Part shown: piece after piece, positions 50,767-60,265 of the stretch
Position numbering within the stretch: the first letter of the stretch is position 1
Layout of the letters: each line of letters starts with the position of its first letter
NCBI GenBank assembly: GCA_014584575.1
Contig: JACTMP010000070.1
Coordinates: forward strand, 1-64,000
Direction: 5' to 3'
Length of the DNA stretch: 64,000 nt
Origin: Chloroflexota bacterium
Lineage (GTDB): Bacteria > Chloroflexota > Anaerolineae > Promineifilales > Promineifilaceae
The notes under the pieces: model-generated
Told to the model about the DNA's origin: nothing
Seen by the model: only the letters and a program-made list of their open reading frames with translations
Databases searched by the model: none
Translations under genes and position numbers: made by a program

Positions 50767-53700
50767 ATGCGAAACCGGTTCCTGATCCTGTTTTTAGTAA
50801 CTACTCTGGTTACAGGCGCCCTGTTCCTGTTTATCAGTGCATCTTCCCAGGCCGCAATGGGGGCTGAGGCCGTGGCCGTGCAAGCCCTGCCTGGGACGAC
50901 AGTAGACAGACAACCACCTGGTTATCTGCAAGAAGTTCCCGCCGACATGCAGGCGCTCTTCGCCGAAGGGCTGCCGGCCAGTGAATTTATGCAAATGGCG
51001 GGTTATGTACCACAGGCGTTAGAGGAATTTGCCACTGGTGAGGCGTTGATGATTATAGAGTTCACCGACCCCCCATTGGCCGCCTACTACGCCCAACAGC
51101 AAGCCCAAAACCTGGAGGTGACCACACAAGCTCTGGAAAGTTACCAGCGAGCATTACAAGACGCACAAACGGCCGTAACCCCCCAAATAGAATCTCTGGG
51201 CGTCACCATCATCTCTAACTACACCGCCGCCTACAACGGGTTGCAGGTCTACACTCCCCTGAGCAAGCTGAATGAACTGCGCGCCCTTCCCGGCGTTAAA
51301 GCCATCCACCGCGCTCCCATTCACGAGGTCAACCTCTCCGCAAGCGTCCCCCTGATCGGTGTTCCCGAAGTGTGGGACGACTTAGGGTATGATGGTGAAG
51401 GCATCACCATTGCCATCATAGATACCGGCATTGACTACACCCATGCTGTTTTTGGCGGCAGCGGTGACCCGAACGATTATGCCAGCAATAACCCGGACAT
51501 TATTGAGCCATTCACCTTCCCCACCGCCAAAGTGATTGGCGGCTATGACTTCGCCGGGACAACCTACGACGCCAACACCCAACCCATTCCCTTCCCCGAC
51601 CCTGACCCGTTGGATGAAAACGGGCACGGCACCCACGTTGCCTCCATCGCCGCCGGTATGGCCGCCGGCGATGTTAGCTCTGGTGTTGCTCCTGAAGCCA
51701 ACCTGATTGCCCTCAAGGTGTTTGGGCAAGATGGTTCGACGGCGCTGGTGCTGGACGCGCTGGAATGGGCCACACACCATTACATGCTCTTTGGCTGGCC
51801 CCAGGTTGTTAACATGTCGCTTGGTTCCAACTTTGGCACCAATGATCCAGCCAATCCCAGTGTCGTCGGTTCAGATAATGCCACTGCTGCTGGTATTATT
51901 GTGGTCGCTTCGGCCGGTAATGCTGGCGACAATAGCTATATAACCGGTTCACCGGCAGCGGCTGATGGCGCCATTTCTGTGGCTGCTTCCGAAGATGGCT
52001 ACTCGATCCAGGATGGTTTTGCTGTTCTTACCCCCACCAGCCTGGCCGGCGTACATCCAGCCCTGCAATCGGCCAATTTTGATTGGACTTCGCCCATGCT
52101 GCCAGTGACCGGCACATTGGTGTACCCTGAAGTAGGCGACGATCCTGCGCAAGATCAGCGTACCGGCTGTTATCCGTTTAACGCCACAAACACGCAGATC
52201 ATCTCTGGCAACATCGTCTTGCTGGATTGGAATACCCCGTCTTGCGCCGGCTCGGTGACGCGGGCGGCCAATGCGGTGGCTGCGGGCGCCATTGGCGTGT
52301 TTATGGTAGACGACAGCGATGTCTTTGACCTGTACATTGCTGGCAGCAGCGTGGTGCCGGCATACAGCCTGCCGCTGCCGATTGGCGACGCCCTGAAGGA
52401 TGCGCTGGCGGCCGGCGCGGTGGAAGTTGTGATGACGGCCGAATACCAGGGCAGCATTCCCTATGACGAACCAACGGCCGTAGACATTATTGCCGCATTC
52501 AGTTCGCGTGGGCCACGCGGCTATGATTCGGCGTTGAAGCCGGAGATTACGGCCCCCGGTGGCAGTATCTTTGCTGCCGGTATGGGCAGTGGTACCGGCG
52601 GTGTTAGCCTGGGTGGTACCTCGATGGCTGCCCCTCACGTAGCCGGGGTGGCTGCCTTGATGTTACAGGCCAACCCGGATTGGGCGCCGGAAGCGATTAA
52701 AGCGGCGATGATGAACACGGCCGTGCCGTTGCTAGACAACACCCCCATCCCCCGCGCCGGTTCGGGCCGCATCAATGCTTATCGTGCGGTAGATACCGGC
52801 GTGTATGCGGTTGGTAATGACGACCTGGTCAGCCTGAGTTGGGGTGTACCCACCTCGCGCAACGATCTTGTCACGCACGTCAGCCATGTTACCGTCTACA
52901 ACGAAAGCGCCAGCGAAGCGACGTTCCTGACCGAATGGGCCTTCCAGGAAGGTTCAATGACCGATGGCGTAAACCTGGCCATTGAGCCAGCTTCTATTAC
53001 CGTTGCCGCTGGCGGCAGCGCCGTCGTCACCGTCACCCTGACTGTTGACATGACGGCCATTCCTGTCCTGTACGGCGCAACTGGCGTAGAAGAGTTTTAC
53101 GGTTGGGTCATGCTGACGCCAGAGCCGGTTTACACTATCTATCTTCCATTGATGTTCAAAACAGGCGAGACCGCAGCAACCGTGTCGCCGTCTTCCAGCA
53201 CGGCCGTGCTCAACGACAACAGCCTGGTGGTGCCCTTCTACTTCCAGCCACGGCCGTATGCAGAGCTAGAAGAAATCGTTGCCGATAACGTCATCAGCGA
53301 CCCGATCAATGACACGGCCACCTTCACCCTCACCCATGGCGGCCCCGTCAGTTCCAGCCTGTGGGTTTATCCCGCCCTGGCCTGGAATGATACGCCAGAC
53401 CCCACGCTGTATGGCCCCGGTGACATCCGCCTGTTTGGCATGGACTATGGCTGGGAAAGTGGCACTTACGGCGACATCATCGCAGTGGGGATCAATGCCT
53501 GGGACGCCTGGCATGTGCCGCAGCCATTCTTTGCCGAGTTTGACCTCTACATTGACGCCGACCGGGACGGGACGTGGGACTACGTTAACTTCAACTGGAA
53601 CTACGGCGCTGTCACTGTGGGGCGCAATGACAATACCTGGGTCGTGCTCCAGGTAGACCTGTCTACCGGCTTGCTTTATCTGGCCAGCCCCTACCTGATC

Positions 53701-55650
53701 TACACCGACTACAACGCTTCTTACATGGAATGGTACTTGCCGGCCGCCTGGCAAGACCTGGGGCCAGGCAATTCCAACTTTGATTATCAACTATACGGCT
53801 TCGATCTGGGCGGCATGAGCATGACACCGGCGGGCAGCTTTGACTACGAAAACTACCCATTTGACTGGACTGTCAGCAACGATCCGGGGCCGGCCAATGA
53901 CACGGCCGTGATCGAAGTAAACATCGCCAGCGAGACCGGCTATTACTACAGCCAACCCCTGGGTGTGATGATCGTGGATTACAACGGTGATCCACACAAT
54001 GTTAACGGTGGACAGGCATACTTTGAACCCATCACCGTCACCAATCTGAACCTCCTGGATCTCACTATCCTGCACACCAATGACGTTCATGCACGGGTAG
54101 ACGAGTATAACCGCAACGGCGCCTGGTGCGCGCCGCCTGATCAAGCAGCCGGTTTGTGTATTGCCGGTGCGCCGCGAATTGTTACGGCCGTGGACGCCAT
54201 CCGCGACAACACCGACAACGTGTTGCTTTTGGATGCCGGCGACCAGTTCCAGGGCACATTGTTCTACAACTTGTACAAAGGCGATGTGCTGACGTTGACC
54301 ATGAACTACATTGGTTATGATGCCATGGCCGTTGGCAACCACGAATTTGACAACGGCCCCGAAGTGTTCGCCAGCTTCATCTCTGGCGCAGACTTCCCCG
54401 TTCTGAGCGCCAACACGGATGCCAGCACCGATCCCTATCTACAAGGCTTAATCTTGCCTTACGTCATCCTGCAACGAGGCGGCCATGATATTGGTGTCAT
54501 TGGTCTGACTACGCCCGACACTGCCAATATCTCCAGCCCAGGAGCAAACATCACCTTCACCGCGCCGCTGACAACCTTGCAGACGACAGCCGACCTCCTC
54601 ATCGGTCAGGGTGTGGACAAAATTATTGCCCTCACCCACATGGGATACGAGGAAGATTTGGACCTGGCGGCGCAAGTGACCGGTGTAGACATCATCATTG
54701 GCGGCCACAGCCACAGCTTCCTTTATTATCCGGCTGACCCCATCACCTTCAGCCCGCCCACTTTCCCCCAGTTTGGCCCATTGGTTCCGGCCGGTGAATA
54801 CCCAACGGTCGTGCAGAACCCTGATGGCGATCCGGTATTAGTGGCAACGGCTTACCAGTGGGGCACATTTCTGGGTAACCTGGATGTAATCTTTGGCGCT
54901 GATGGCCTGGTGCATTACTACAATGGCAACCCCATTTACCTGGGCACCGATGTAGCCAAAGACCCTGTTTTGGATGCCATGTTGCAGCCGTTCCGGGACG
55001 GTGTGGCTGATTTGCGCAATACGGTAGTGGGCACAACCACGGTGGACTTGCCCATCAACGTGGGCGGTCAGCTCATCTGCCGCTTGGGCGAATGTTTATT
55101 GGGCAACCTGGTGGCTGACTCTATGTTGTGGAAAGTGAATGAGCTACTTCCTCCCCAGGATCAATACCAGATTGCCTTCCAGAATGGTGGCGGTTTACGC
55201 GCTCCTATCATCTCCGGCACGGTGACGATGGGGCAGGTTCTGGAGACGCTGCCGTTTGGCAACGCCATTGCCACCTTTGAACTGCAAGGCCAATACGTAA
55301 AAGAAGCGCTAGAGAATGGCGCTCGCCTGTATCCCAGCGCCAATGGTGGTTTTGCCCAGGTGTCTGGAATGCGTTATACCATTGATCCGGCGCAGCCGGT
55401 GGGGTCGCGTATTGTTAATGTGGAGGTGTGGAATGGGTCAGGCTGGGACCCGTTGGATCTGAATGCGATGTACAAAGTAGTGACCAACGACTTTATGCGT
55501 CGCGGCGGTGACAACTACACGGTGTTCCGGGATTATGCGGTAAATCCGTATGACTTTGGTCCGGCGCTGGACGAGGCGTTAGCCGAATACTTCCAGACCT
55601 ATTCACCGGTAACGCCGGTCATCGAAGGGCGCATTATCATTGTACCTTAA
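50767..55650 (+). CDS. Secreted subtilisin (S8, PA domain) fused to 5'-nucleotidase
   Basis: A 1627-residue exported protein with AAGGAG at 50753-50758. After a signal peptide (1-~30) and an I9-like propeptide (~95-190), the S8 domain has Asp219 (IIDTGID), His287 (NGHGTHVA) and Ser619 (GGTSMAAPH), with a PA-type insert (~440-560) between His and Ser. At 789-798 lies YTIYLPLMFK, the type of motif that ends other secreted proteins here. After beta-rich modules (~800-1095) comes a UshA-like nucleotidase: ILHTNDVHARVDE with Asp1106 and His1108, DAGDQFQG, GNHEFDNG, THMGYEEDLDLA and GGHSHSFL, then the C-terminal substrate domain (QNGGGLRAPIISGTVT, TLPFGN). Two active hydrolases thus appear joined in one chain. 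Confidence 0.87.
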   Translation: MRNRFLILFLVTTLVTGALFLFISASSQAAMGAEAVAVQALPGTTVDRQPPGYLQEVPADMQALFAEGLPASEFMQMAGYVPQALEEFATGEALMIIEFTDPPLAAYYAQQQAQNLEVTTQALESYQRALQDAQTAVTPQIESLGVTIISNYTAAYNGLQVYTPLSKLNELRALPGVKAIHRAPIHEVNLSASVPLIGVPEVWDDLGYDGEGITIAIIDTGIDYTHAVFGGSGDPNDYASNNPDIIEPFTFPTAKVIGGYDFAGTTYDANTQPIPFPDPDPLDENGHGTHVASIAAGMAAGDVSSGVAPEANLIALKVFGQDGSTALVLDALEWATHHYMLFGWPQVVNMSLGSNFGTNDPANPSVVGSDNATAAGIIVVASAGNAGDNSYITGSPAAADGAISVAASEDGYSIQDGFAVLTPTSLAGVHPALQSANFDWTSPMLPVTGTLVYPEVGDDPAQDQRTGCYPFNATNTQIISGNIVLLDWNTPSCAGSVTRAANAVAAGAIGVFMVDDSDVFDLYIAGSSVVPAYSLPLPIGDALKDALAAGAVEVVMTAEYQGSIPYDEPTAVDIIAAFSSRGPRGYDSALKPEITAPGGSIFAAGMGSGTGGVSLGGTSMAAPHVAGVAALMLQANPDWAPEAIKAAMMNTAVPLLDNTPIPRAGSGRINAYRAVDTGVYAVGNDDLVSLSWGVPTSRNDLVTHVSHVTVYNESASEATFLTEWAFQEGSMTDGVNLAIEPASITVAAGGSAVVTVTLTVDMTAIPVLYGATGVEEFYGWVMLTPEPVYTIYLPLMFKTGETAATVSPSSSTAVLNDNSLVVPFYFQPRPYAELEEIVADNVISDPINDTATFTLTHGGPVSSSLWVYPALAWNDTPDPTLYGPGDIRLFGMDYGWESGTYGDIIAVGINAWDAWHVPQPFFAEFDLYIDADRDGTWDYVNFNWNYGAVTVGRNDNTWVVLQVDLSTGLLYLASPYLIYTDYNASYMEWYLPAAWQDLGPGNSNFDYQLYGFDLGGMSMTPAGSFDYENYPFDWTVSNDPGPANDTAVIEVNIASETGYYYSQPLGVMIVDYNGDPHNVNGGQAYFEPITVTNLNLLDLTILHTNDVHARVDEYNRNGAWCAPPDQAAGLCIAGAPRIVTAVDAIRDNTDNVLLLDAGDQFQGTLFYNLYKGDVLTLTMNYIGYDAMAVGNHEFDNGPEVFASFISGADFPVLSANTDASTDPYLQGLILPYVILQRGGHDIGVIGLTTPDTANISSPGANITFTAPLTTLQTTADLLIGQGVDKIIALTHMGYEEDLDLAAQVTGVDIIIGGHSHSFLYYPADPITFSPPTFPQFGPLVPAGEYPTVVQNPDGDPVLVATAYQWGTFLGNLDVIFGADGLVHYYNGNPIYLGTDVAKDPVLDAMLQPFRDGVADLRNTVVGTTTVDLPINVGGQLICRLGECLLGNLVADSMLWKVNELLPPQDQYQIAFQNGGGLRAPIISGTVTMGQVLETLPFGNAIATFELQGQYVKEALENGARLYPSANGGFAQVSGMRYTIDPAQPVGSRIVNVEVWNGSGWDPLDLNAMYKVVTNDFMRRGGDNYTVFRDYAVNPYDFGPALDEALAEYFQTYSPVTPVIEGRIIIVP

Positions 55651-55660
55651 CCACAATCAG

Positions 55661-55746
55661 CAGGTAGATCGAAGCGGAGTTCGCATCTGAGGATGCGAAC
55701 CGGTGGGCATCTGAGGACGCCCACTCCTCCCATTTCGGCCTACTGA
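55661..55746. repeat. Cloverleaf-like palindromic element (copy B, inverted)
   Basis: This is the reverse complement of the element at 42413-42500 with about 85-90 percent matching by eye. Both inner hairpins are conserved (TTCGCATC-TGAG-GATGCGAA is exact; GTGGGC pairs with GCCCAC here where copy A has a G-T pair), while the outer stem has decayed (CAGGTAGATCGAA against TTCGGCCTACTG). Confidence 0.78.
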
Positions 55747-55791
55747 CAACGGTAGTTGTATGCCTCAGGGGTAGCTGCCTCTGAGAGTAGG

Positions 55792-55824
55792 GCGGGAAGG
55801 AAACCTGGTTTCCTTCCCGCTTTT
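55792..55824 (+). terminator. Intrinsic terminator of the protease-nucleotidase gene
   Basis: GCGGGAAGGAAACC and GGTTTCCTTCCCGC form a 14-bp stem with a one-base turn (in practice a small loop) and are followed by TTTTAT. It lies about 140 bp after the stop codon, with the palindromic elements in between, so those elements are transcribed with the gene. Confidence 0.8.
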
Positions 55825-55945
55825 ATGTTTTGCTAAACCGGTTTATAATCGCCGCAATTGATTGATGACTGAGTTTGTTACCGGTTTGTCCAGAATTAAC
55901 TTCTGACTTTTGTTTTCGGATGAACCCTGATCAGGAGGACACCCA

Positions 55946-56398
55946 ATGGACTTTCCCGCAATCATCTGGCTATTACTGATTGGCGTGGCGCTGTTGATAG
56001 TGGCCATTTATTGGCTGATGCAGCGGCAGGCGAAGAATGTGAATCTGACACGGCCGTCGTCCCCCGACGAGAAACCGGAATGGCTGCGTAGTATGCCCCC
56101 GCCAGAAACCGTCGCCGCCACCAAAGCGGATGGTGAAGGCATCACCCTTTACGACTACGACGAAGGCGAACAGGTGGCCGCTCCCTTTGCCGAGCAGGTA
56201 GAGGACATTTTGTACAGCCTGATGCAGGATGAACCCTCCTTGGCCGAAGTGCAGGTGGATTTGGGCACGGCGGCCGATGGCAGCCTGGAAATTTGGGTGG
56301 ATGGCGTTTCCTATCCCGATGTCACGGCCGTGCCCGATAAAAATCTGCGAGCCTTGATTCAGCAAGCTGTTGAAAAGTGGGAAGCGTATGATACGTGA
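55946..56398 (+). CDS. Small membrane-anchored protein of unknown function
   Basis: A 150-residue protein: one N-terminal membrane helix (about 5-25), a basic stop-transfer region (MQRQAKNVNLTRP), an acidic linker, and a C-terminal soluble domain of about 75 residues (EQVEDILYSLMQDEPSLAEVQVDLGT ... LEIWVDGVSYPDVTAVPDKNLRALIQQAVEKWE). CAGGAGG is well placed before the ATG. I do not recognise the domain. It is monocistronic by context; the stop codon touches the repeat at 56389. Confidence 0.6.
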   Translation: MDFPAIIWLLLIGVALLIVAIYWLMQRQAKNVNLTRPSSPDEKPEWLRSMPPPETVAATKADGEGITLYDYDEGEQVAAPFAEQVEDILYSLMQDEPSLAEVQVDLGTAADGSLEIWVDGVSYPDVTAVPDKNLRALIQQAVEKWEAYDT

Positions 56399-56450
56399 TG
56401 CGTGATGCGGGAGACTTCCCTCGTCACTCGTCACGCATTACCCATCACGA
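56389..56450. repeat. Short-period repeat (ACGTGATGCGTGATG)
   Basis: TGATACGTGATGCGTGATGCGGGAG is followed by the complement-like CGTCACTCGTCACGCATTACCCATCACGA. It overlaps the stop codon of the preceding gene. A related tract lies inside the GT-C gene at 3353-3418. Confidence 0.65.
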
Positions 56451-56489
56451 CCCCTTATTTAGCAGTTGGTGAAATATGAGGGGGCGTGT

Positions 56490-56518
56490 TTGTTGGCTAC
56501 GGCCGTGCCTGTTATAGT
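56490..56518 (+). promoter_or_regulatory. Candidate promoter TTGTTG-N17-TATAGT
   Basis: TTGTTG (56490-56495) and TATAGT (56513-56518) are 17 bp apart. The -10 is 8 bp before the ATG of the CAP-LysM gene, which has no Shine-Dalgarno, so the message may be leaderless. An ACGGCCGT lies within the spacer. Confidence 0.35.
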
Positions 56519-56526
56519 TCCCCTCC

Positions 56527-57879
56527 ATGACAAAACGTACACTTGGCGTACTTGTTGTGTGCCTGATCTTGTTGGCGGGAGCCACCACTCAGACCACTAA
56601 AGCGCAGTCGGCGGATGCCATTTTGCAGCAGGTGAACCAGTTTCGCCTGAATAATGGCTTGCCCGCCTTCACTTATAATGCGGCGCTGGCCTCGGCCGCG
56701 CAAAACCAGGCTAACTACATGGCCGAATTTGGCGTCTTTAGCAGCCACATGGGGTATGGCGGCTCCTGGCCGCAAGGCCGGGCTAACAATGCCGGTTACA
56801 GCGGGCAGGTTACGGAAAACATCGTTGGCGGCACCAACCTGACTGCGCCGCGCGGCCTCACCTGGTGGGTGAACAGCCCCACCCATTACAACACCCTCAT
56901 TACCACCCGCTACAGTGAAGCCGGTACCGGCTTCGCCAGAGCCGGGGATATTAACTATTTTGTTCTGGTAGTCGGGCAACCAGGTAATGCGCCCATCCAA
57001 CCGGCGGCCATTGCCAACAACAATTACCCCGGCGCCCTGTTTATCACCCCCATTACCCTGGCCGAGCCAGGCGAAGATGGCTCCATCATTCATGTGGTGC
57101 AGGAAGGGCAGGCGCTCTGGTCGCTGGCGGCGCATTATGATGTGCCCCTGTCCGATTTGCTCCTTTATAATCATTTGCAAGCCGATTCCTTTGTGCATAC
57201 CGGCGACGAAATCATCATCCGGCTGCCGGAGGGGGCGCCCATTCCGCCCACACCCACGCCGCCTACCACGCACAAAGTACGGGAGGGGGAATCGCTGTGG
57301 ACGATTGCCACCTTGTACCAGGTGCGTATCGGTGACGTGATGTGGTACAACAATCTGACGGAGGAGTCGGTGTTGCAGCCGGGGCAAGAGGTGAAGATAC
57401 GGCTGGCGGCGGGGGAACTGCCGCCGCCCACGCCCACGCCGATCATTAACCACATCGTGCGCGCCGGGCAGACGCCATGGGAAATTGCTCTGTCCTATGG
57501 GCTGACGTTGGAACAACTGTTGGAATTCAATGATATGGAGGCCAATGCCATCATCAAACCGGGGGACGAACTGCGCATACGGCCGTTTGACACACCCACC
57601 CCCACGCCGCTGCCCACCTCCACAGCCACACCACCCACACCCACCGCAACCATCACCCCGACGCCCACTTCAATTTCCTTTCCGTTGGCCGAGGGCACGG
57701 CCGTAGCCGCCAACATCCGCGCCGCCAGCATCATTACGGCCGTACCCACCCCCCGCGCCATGCAAGAACAGTCTACTTCTCTGGCCCGCCCCTGGTTGTG
57801 GGGCACGGCCGTGTTTGTGGTCGGCCTGCTCGCCCTCGGCGGCGCGTTCCTGGTGGCCCTGCGCAAAGAGAAAATGTAA
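56527..57879 (+). CDS. Secreted CAP-domain protein with three LysM repeats and a C-terminal membrane anchor
   Basis: A 450-residue exported protein. A signal peptide (about 1-26) precedes a CAP/SCP domain (about 30-160; VNQFRLNNGLPAF, AQNQANYMAEFGVFSSH, NIVGG, GTGFAR). Three LysM modules follow, each with an HxVxxGxxxWxIA-like start (about 184-235, 248-300, 315-365), separated by Pro/Thr linkers. A long PTPTP stretch leads to a single membrane helix near 420-442 and the basic end RKEKM. LysM binds peptidoglycan or chitin-like glycans, so this is probably a wall-attached protein. Confidence 0.88.
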   Translation: MTKRTLGVLVVCLILLAGATTQTTKAQSADAILQQVNQFRLNNGLPAFTYNAALASAAQNQANYMAEFGVFSSHMGYGGSWPQGRANNAGYSGQVTENIVGGTNLTAPRGLTWWVNSPTHYNTLITTRYSEAGTGFARAGDINYFVLVVGQPGNAPIQPAAIANNNYPGALFITPITLAEPGEDGSIIHVVQEGQALWSLAAHYDVPLSDLLLYNHLQADSFVHTGDEIIIRLPEGAPIPPTPTPPTTHKVREGESLWTIATLYQVRIGDVMWYNNLTEESVLQPGQEVKIRLAAGELPPPTPTPIINHIVRAGQTPWEIALSYGLTLEQLLEFNDMEANAIIKPGDELRIRPFDTPTPTPLPTSTATPPTPTATITPTPTSISFPLAEGTAVAANIRAASIITAVPTPRAMQEQSTSLARPWLWGTAVFVVGLLALGGAFLVALRKEKM

Positions 57880-57881
57880 AG

Positions 57882-57911
57882 CCGGTGGCTGGTCGCAGCG
57901 CCAGCCACCGG
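57882..57911. terminator. Bidirectional hairpin between CAP-LysM and FG-GAP genes
   Basis: CCGGTGGCTGG and CCAGCCACCGG form an 11-bp stem with an 8-nt loop, exactly between two convergent stop codons. No U-tract is present on either side. Confidence 0.55.
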
Positions 57912-57918
57912 TCACCAT

Positions 57919-59223
57919 TTACCGCCCTGGTGGGAAGGGATCACCGGCCACAACGTAGACATGGCCGACGTCGGTGCCGTTGAAGTTATTGCCAACGGCC
58001 GTAGCCATAAAATCTACTAACCCATCCCCGTTCAAATCCCCTACCGGCAGTGCGTCCACGCCCAGACTATCACCGGCAATGCTGCCAATGATCTTTTGCA
58101 CCAGCACCGCCCGGCGCGAGCCACGCCCACTAAAGACCTCCACCTTACCCGCAGATGGCGCGCGCTGGCTAGATGTCCAGGAGCCAATGACCAGATCGCC
58201 GTAGCCATCCCCATCTATATCATCAAAAGCCCGCCCCGGCCCAAAACCACCGCCCGGCTCACGGCCGTTCATCGCCTCTAAAATCGCGCCATTCGCCCCC
58301 GAAAAGACAAAAGCATTGCCCGTACCGGGCACACCGTTGACGGTAGCGGCATAATCGGCCACAAACACATCGGGAATACCGTCGGCATTATGGTCGCCGG
58401 CGCCGGAGGCGAAAAATTGCCCAAACACGGCCGCGTTTGCTGGCTGCGGCGGGGCCAGTGTGTGAATAACGCTGCCATCCACACCAGAGAGGACAAACGC
58501 CTGGGCTGCGCCCATCGCGCCAACCACCGAATCGGGCACACCATCGCCGTTTACATCCCCCACCAGGCCGGCGCCACTGCCCAAGAGCGCCAGTTCACCC
58601 GGCCCATCGGCCGTCCACAGCAGCGCACCGTCAGCGCCAGAATAGAGATAAACGCGACCGGCGCGAGTGTAGCTGTAACTGGCATTTTGCGCGCCAACCA
58701 GGAGGTCGGCACGGCCGTCTCCATTCACATCCCCCGCCCCGGTCACGCTGGCCCCAAAAAACTCCCCAGGGCCGGTGGAAAAGGTGAGCAGGATGGTGTG
58801 GTCCATTCCCGAATACACATTCACGTAACGGCCGATGGGCGCACTGACGATGTAGTCGGCTACCCCATCGGCATTCACATCGCCGGCAGTGGCGGCGATG
58901 TAACCCAGGTAGCCTTGCCCGGTCTCGCTGTACAGCAGTGCGCCATCGCTGCCGGAGTACACGTAGAATTTGCCGATTGGGAATCCATTTTCATCGGCAA
59001 AGAAGGGAGCGGGAATGAGCAGATCATGGATGCCGTCGCCAGTAATGTCACCCAAATCTGCGCCAATCCAGCCAAAGCCATCTCCCACCTGCTCGCCATC
59101 AAACTGGTGAATGATGACGGTGTGGGGGCCAAACAATGGGCTGTTGGCCACTGCCGCGGCCGCGAACAGCAGCAAAACAAAGACAGCCAATAAAAGAGAA
59201 ATTTTAGAGCGTCGTGTGAACAT
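57919..59223 (-). CDS. Secreted FG-GAP (integrin alpha-like) propeller protein
   Basis: A 434-residue exported protein with a signal peptide (about 1-27) and about seven FG-GAP blades. Each contains a calcium-loop motif such as GDITGDGIHDLLI, GDVNADGVADYIV, GDVNGDGRADLLV, GDHNADGIPDVFV or GDLNGDGLVDFMA, separated by 55-65 residues with VYSG-x-DG-x2-L strands. The repeats probably close into a single propeller. Roles of such proteins include adhesion and ligand binding. The ATG at 59223 follows GGAGG by five bases. The C-terminus lacks the IYLP motif. Confidence 0.85.
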   Translation of the reverse strand: MFTRRSKISLLLAVFVLLLFAAAAVANSPLFGPHTVIIHQFDGEQVGDGFGWIGADLGDITGDGIHDLLIPAPFFADENGFPIGKFYVYSGSDGALLYSETGQGYLGYIAATAGDVNADGVADYIVSAPIGRYVNVYSGMDHTILLTFSTGPGEFFGASVTGAGDVNGDGRADLLVGAQNASYSYTRAGRVYLYSGADGALLWTADGPGELALLGSGAGLVGDVNGDGVPDSVVGAMGAAQAFVLSGVDGSVIHTLAPPQPANAAVFGQFFASGAGDHNADGIPDVFVADYAATVNGVPGTGNAFVFSGANGAILEAMNGREPGGGFGPGRAFDDIDGDGYGDLVIGSWTSSQRAPSAGKVEVFSGRGSRRAVLVQKIIGSIAGDSLGVDALPVGDLNGDGLVDFMATAVGNNFNGTDVGHVYVVAGDPFPPGR

Positions 59224-59329
59224 AGTATCCTCCATTCATGTGGTTAAATTGGACACAGCCGTTCGCAGTCCCGCGAACCATTCCGCATCCGGTTGTCAGA
59301 TAAGTGGAGGATAGGGCAGGTGACGGCCG

Positions 59330-60223
59330 TTACGCTATCAAAATCTTGCTCATTTCGCGGATGTGGGTGGAGGTGGTTGTCTGGCGAAAGCGTGAGGGGG
59401 TAGCGCCAAAGGCGCGGCGAAAGGCCAGCGTGAAATGGCTGTGGCTGGCATATCCAAGCCTTAAACCCAGGTTAGTGAGGTTGGTGTCTGCTTCAGCCAC
59501 CTGCGTTAGGGCAGCGCGCAGGCGAAGTTGGTTTAGGTAATGGTGTATGGTCAGGCCGGTCTGTTGGCGAAAGACGCGGCTGAGGTGATAGGGGGAGGTG
59601 TATACGGCCGTGGCAATTTGCGCTAGAGATAACGATTGATCAAAATGTTGGGCTAGCAGTTCCTTGACGGCCTGCACGAGTTCCCGGTGCTGGTGGGTTG
59701 TGTGGTTATCTTTGGTCGACCGGGACGGCCGTATGGCATACGCCTGGGCAATCGCTTGCTGCAATATGGCCAGGGCTTCTTCTTCTACCAGGAGTGGGTC
59801 GGGTGTGGGCGTCCGGTTAAGGTAATGGATGAGCAGGCGCTGCTGCATGTAAATGGCGGAGGCCGCCGGGCCGTGTATAAAATTGAAGGGAGTGAGCCAG
59901 CGTTCGTCTACAGTGGGGTCATGGGTGCGAATGGCTTCAATGACGGCCGTTCGCCCAAAACCAAGCCAGTCACACAAATCTCCTTGTTCGGAAATTTTGC
60001 CGCGCCGGTAAAGCTGCCCCTGATTGTAAAACATGACCACATTGGGATCGGCGACGACGGGAGCGCGGCCATCATGTGTAATGGTCACGCTGGTACGTGG
60101 AAAAACAATCGTATAGCCGTCAATTGGCCCGGTATCTTGAAACCGGGGATGCGATGGGGGGCAGAAGAAGGTGCCGACCACCATCATTTGCCCTTCGTAA
60201 CACATGATTTCAAACTCACCCAT
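59330..60223 (-). CDS. AraC family transcriptional regulator
   Basis: A 297-residue protein. The N-terminal ~160 residues form a beta-rich ligand-binding part (PIDGYTIVFPRTSVTITHDG, NVVMFYNQGQLYRR). The C-terminal ~105 residues have two helix-turn-helix units: SLAQIATAVYTSPYHLSRVFRQQTG and TNLTNLGLRLGYASHSHFTLAFRRAFGATPSRFR, the AraC/XylS signature. The linker carries SRSTKDN. Target and ligand are unknown. It is transcribed in the same direction as trpF, 42 bp away. Confidence 0.9.
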   Translation of the reverse strand: MGEFEIMCYEGQMMVVGTFFCPPSHPRFQDTGPIDGYTIVFPRTSVTITHDGRAPVVADPNVVMFYNQGQLYRRGKISEQGDLCDWLGFGRTAVIEAIRTHDPTVDERWLTPFNFIHGPAASAIYMQQRLLIHYLNRTPTPDPLLVEEEALAILQQAIAQAYAIRPSRSTKDNHTTHQHRELVQAVKELLAQHFDQSLSLAQIATAVYTSPYHLSRVFRQQTGLTIHHYLNQLRLRAALTQVAEADTNLTNLGLRLGYASHSHFTLAFRRAFGATPSRFRQTTTSTHIREMSKILIA

Positions 60224-60265
60224 GATGCCACCTTGCCTGTTATACGCGGGCGATCTAGGTGTTAA

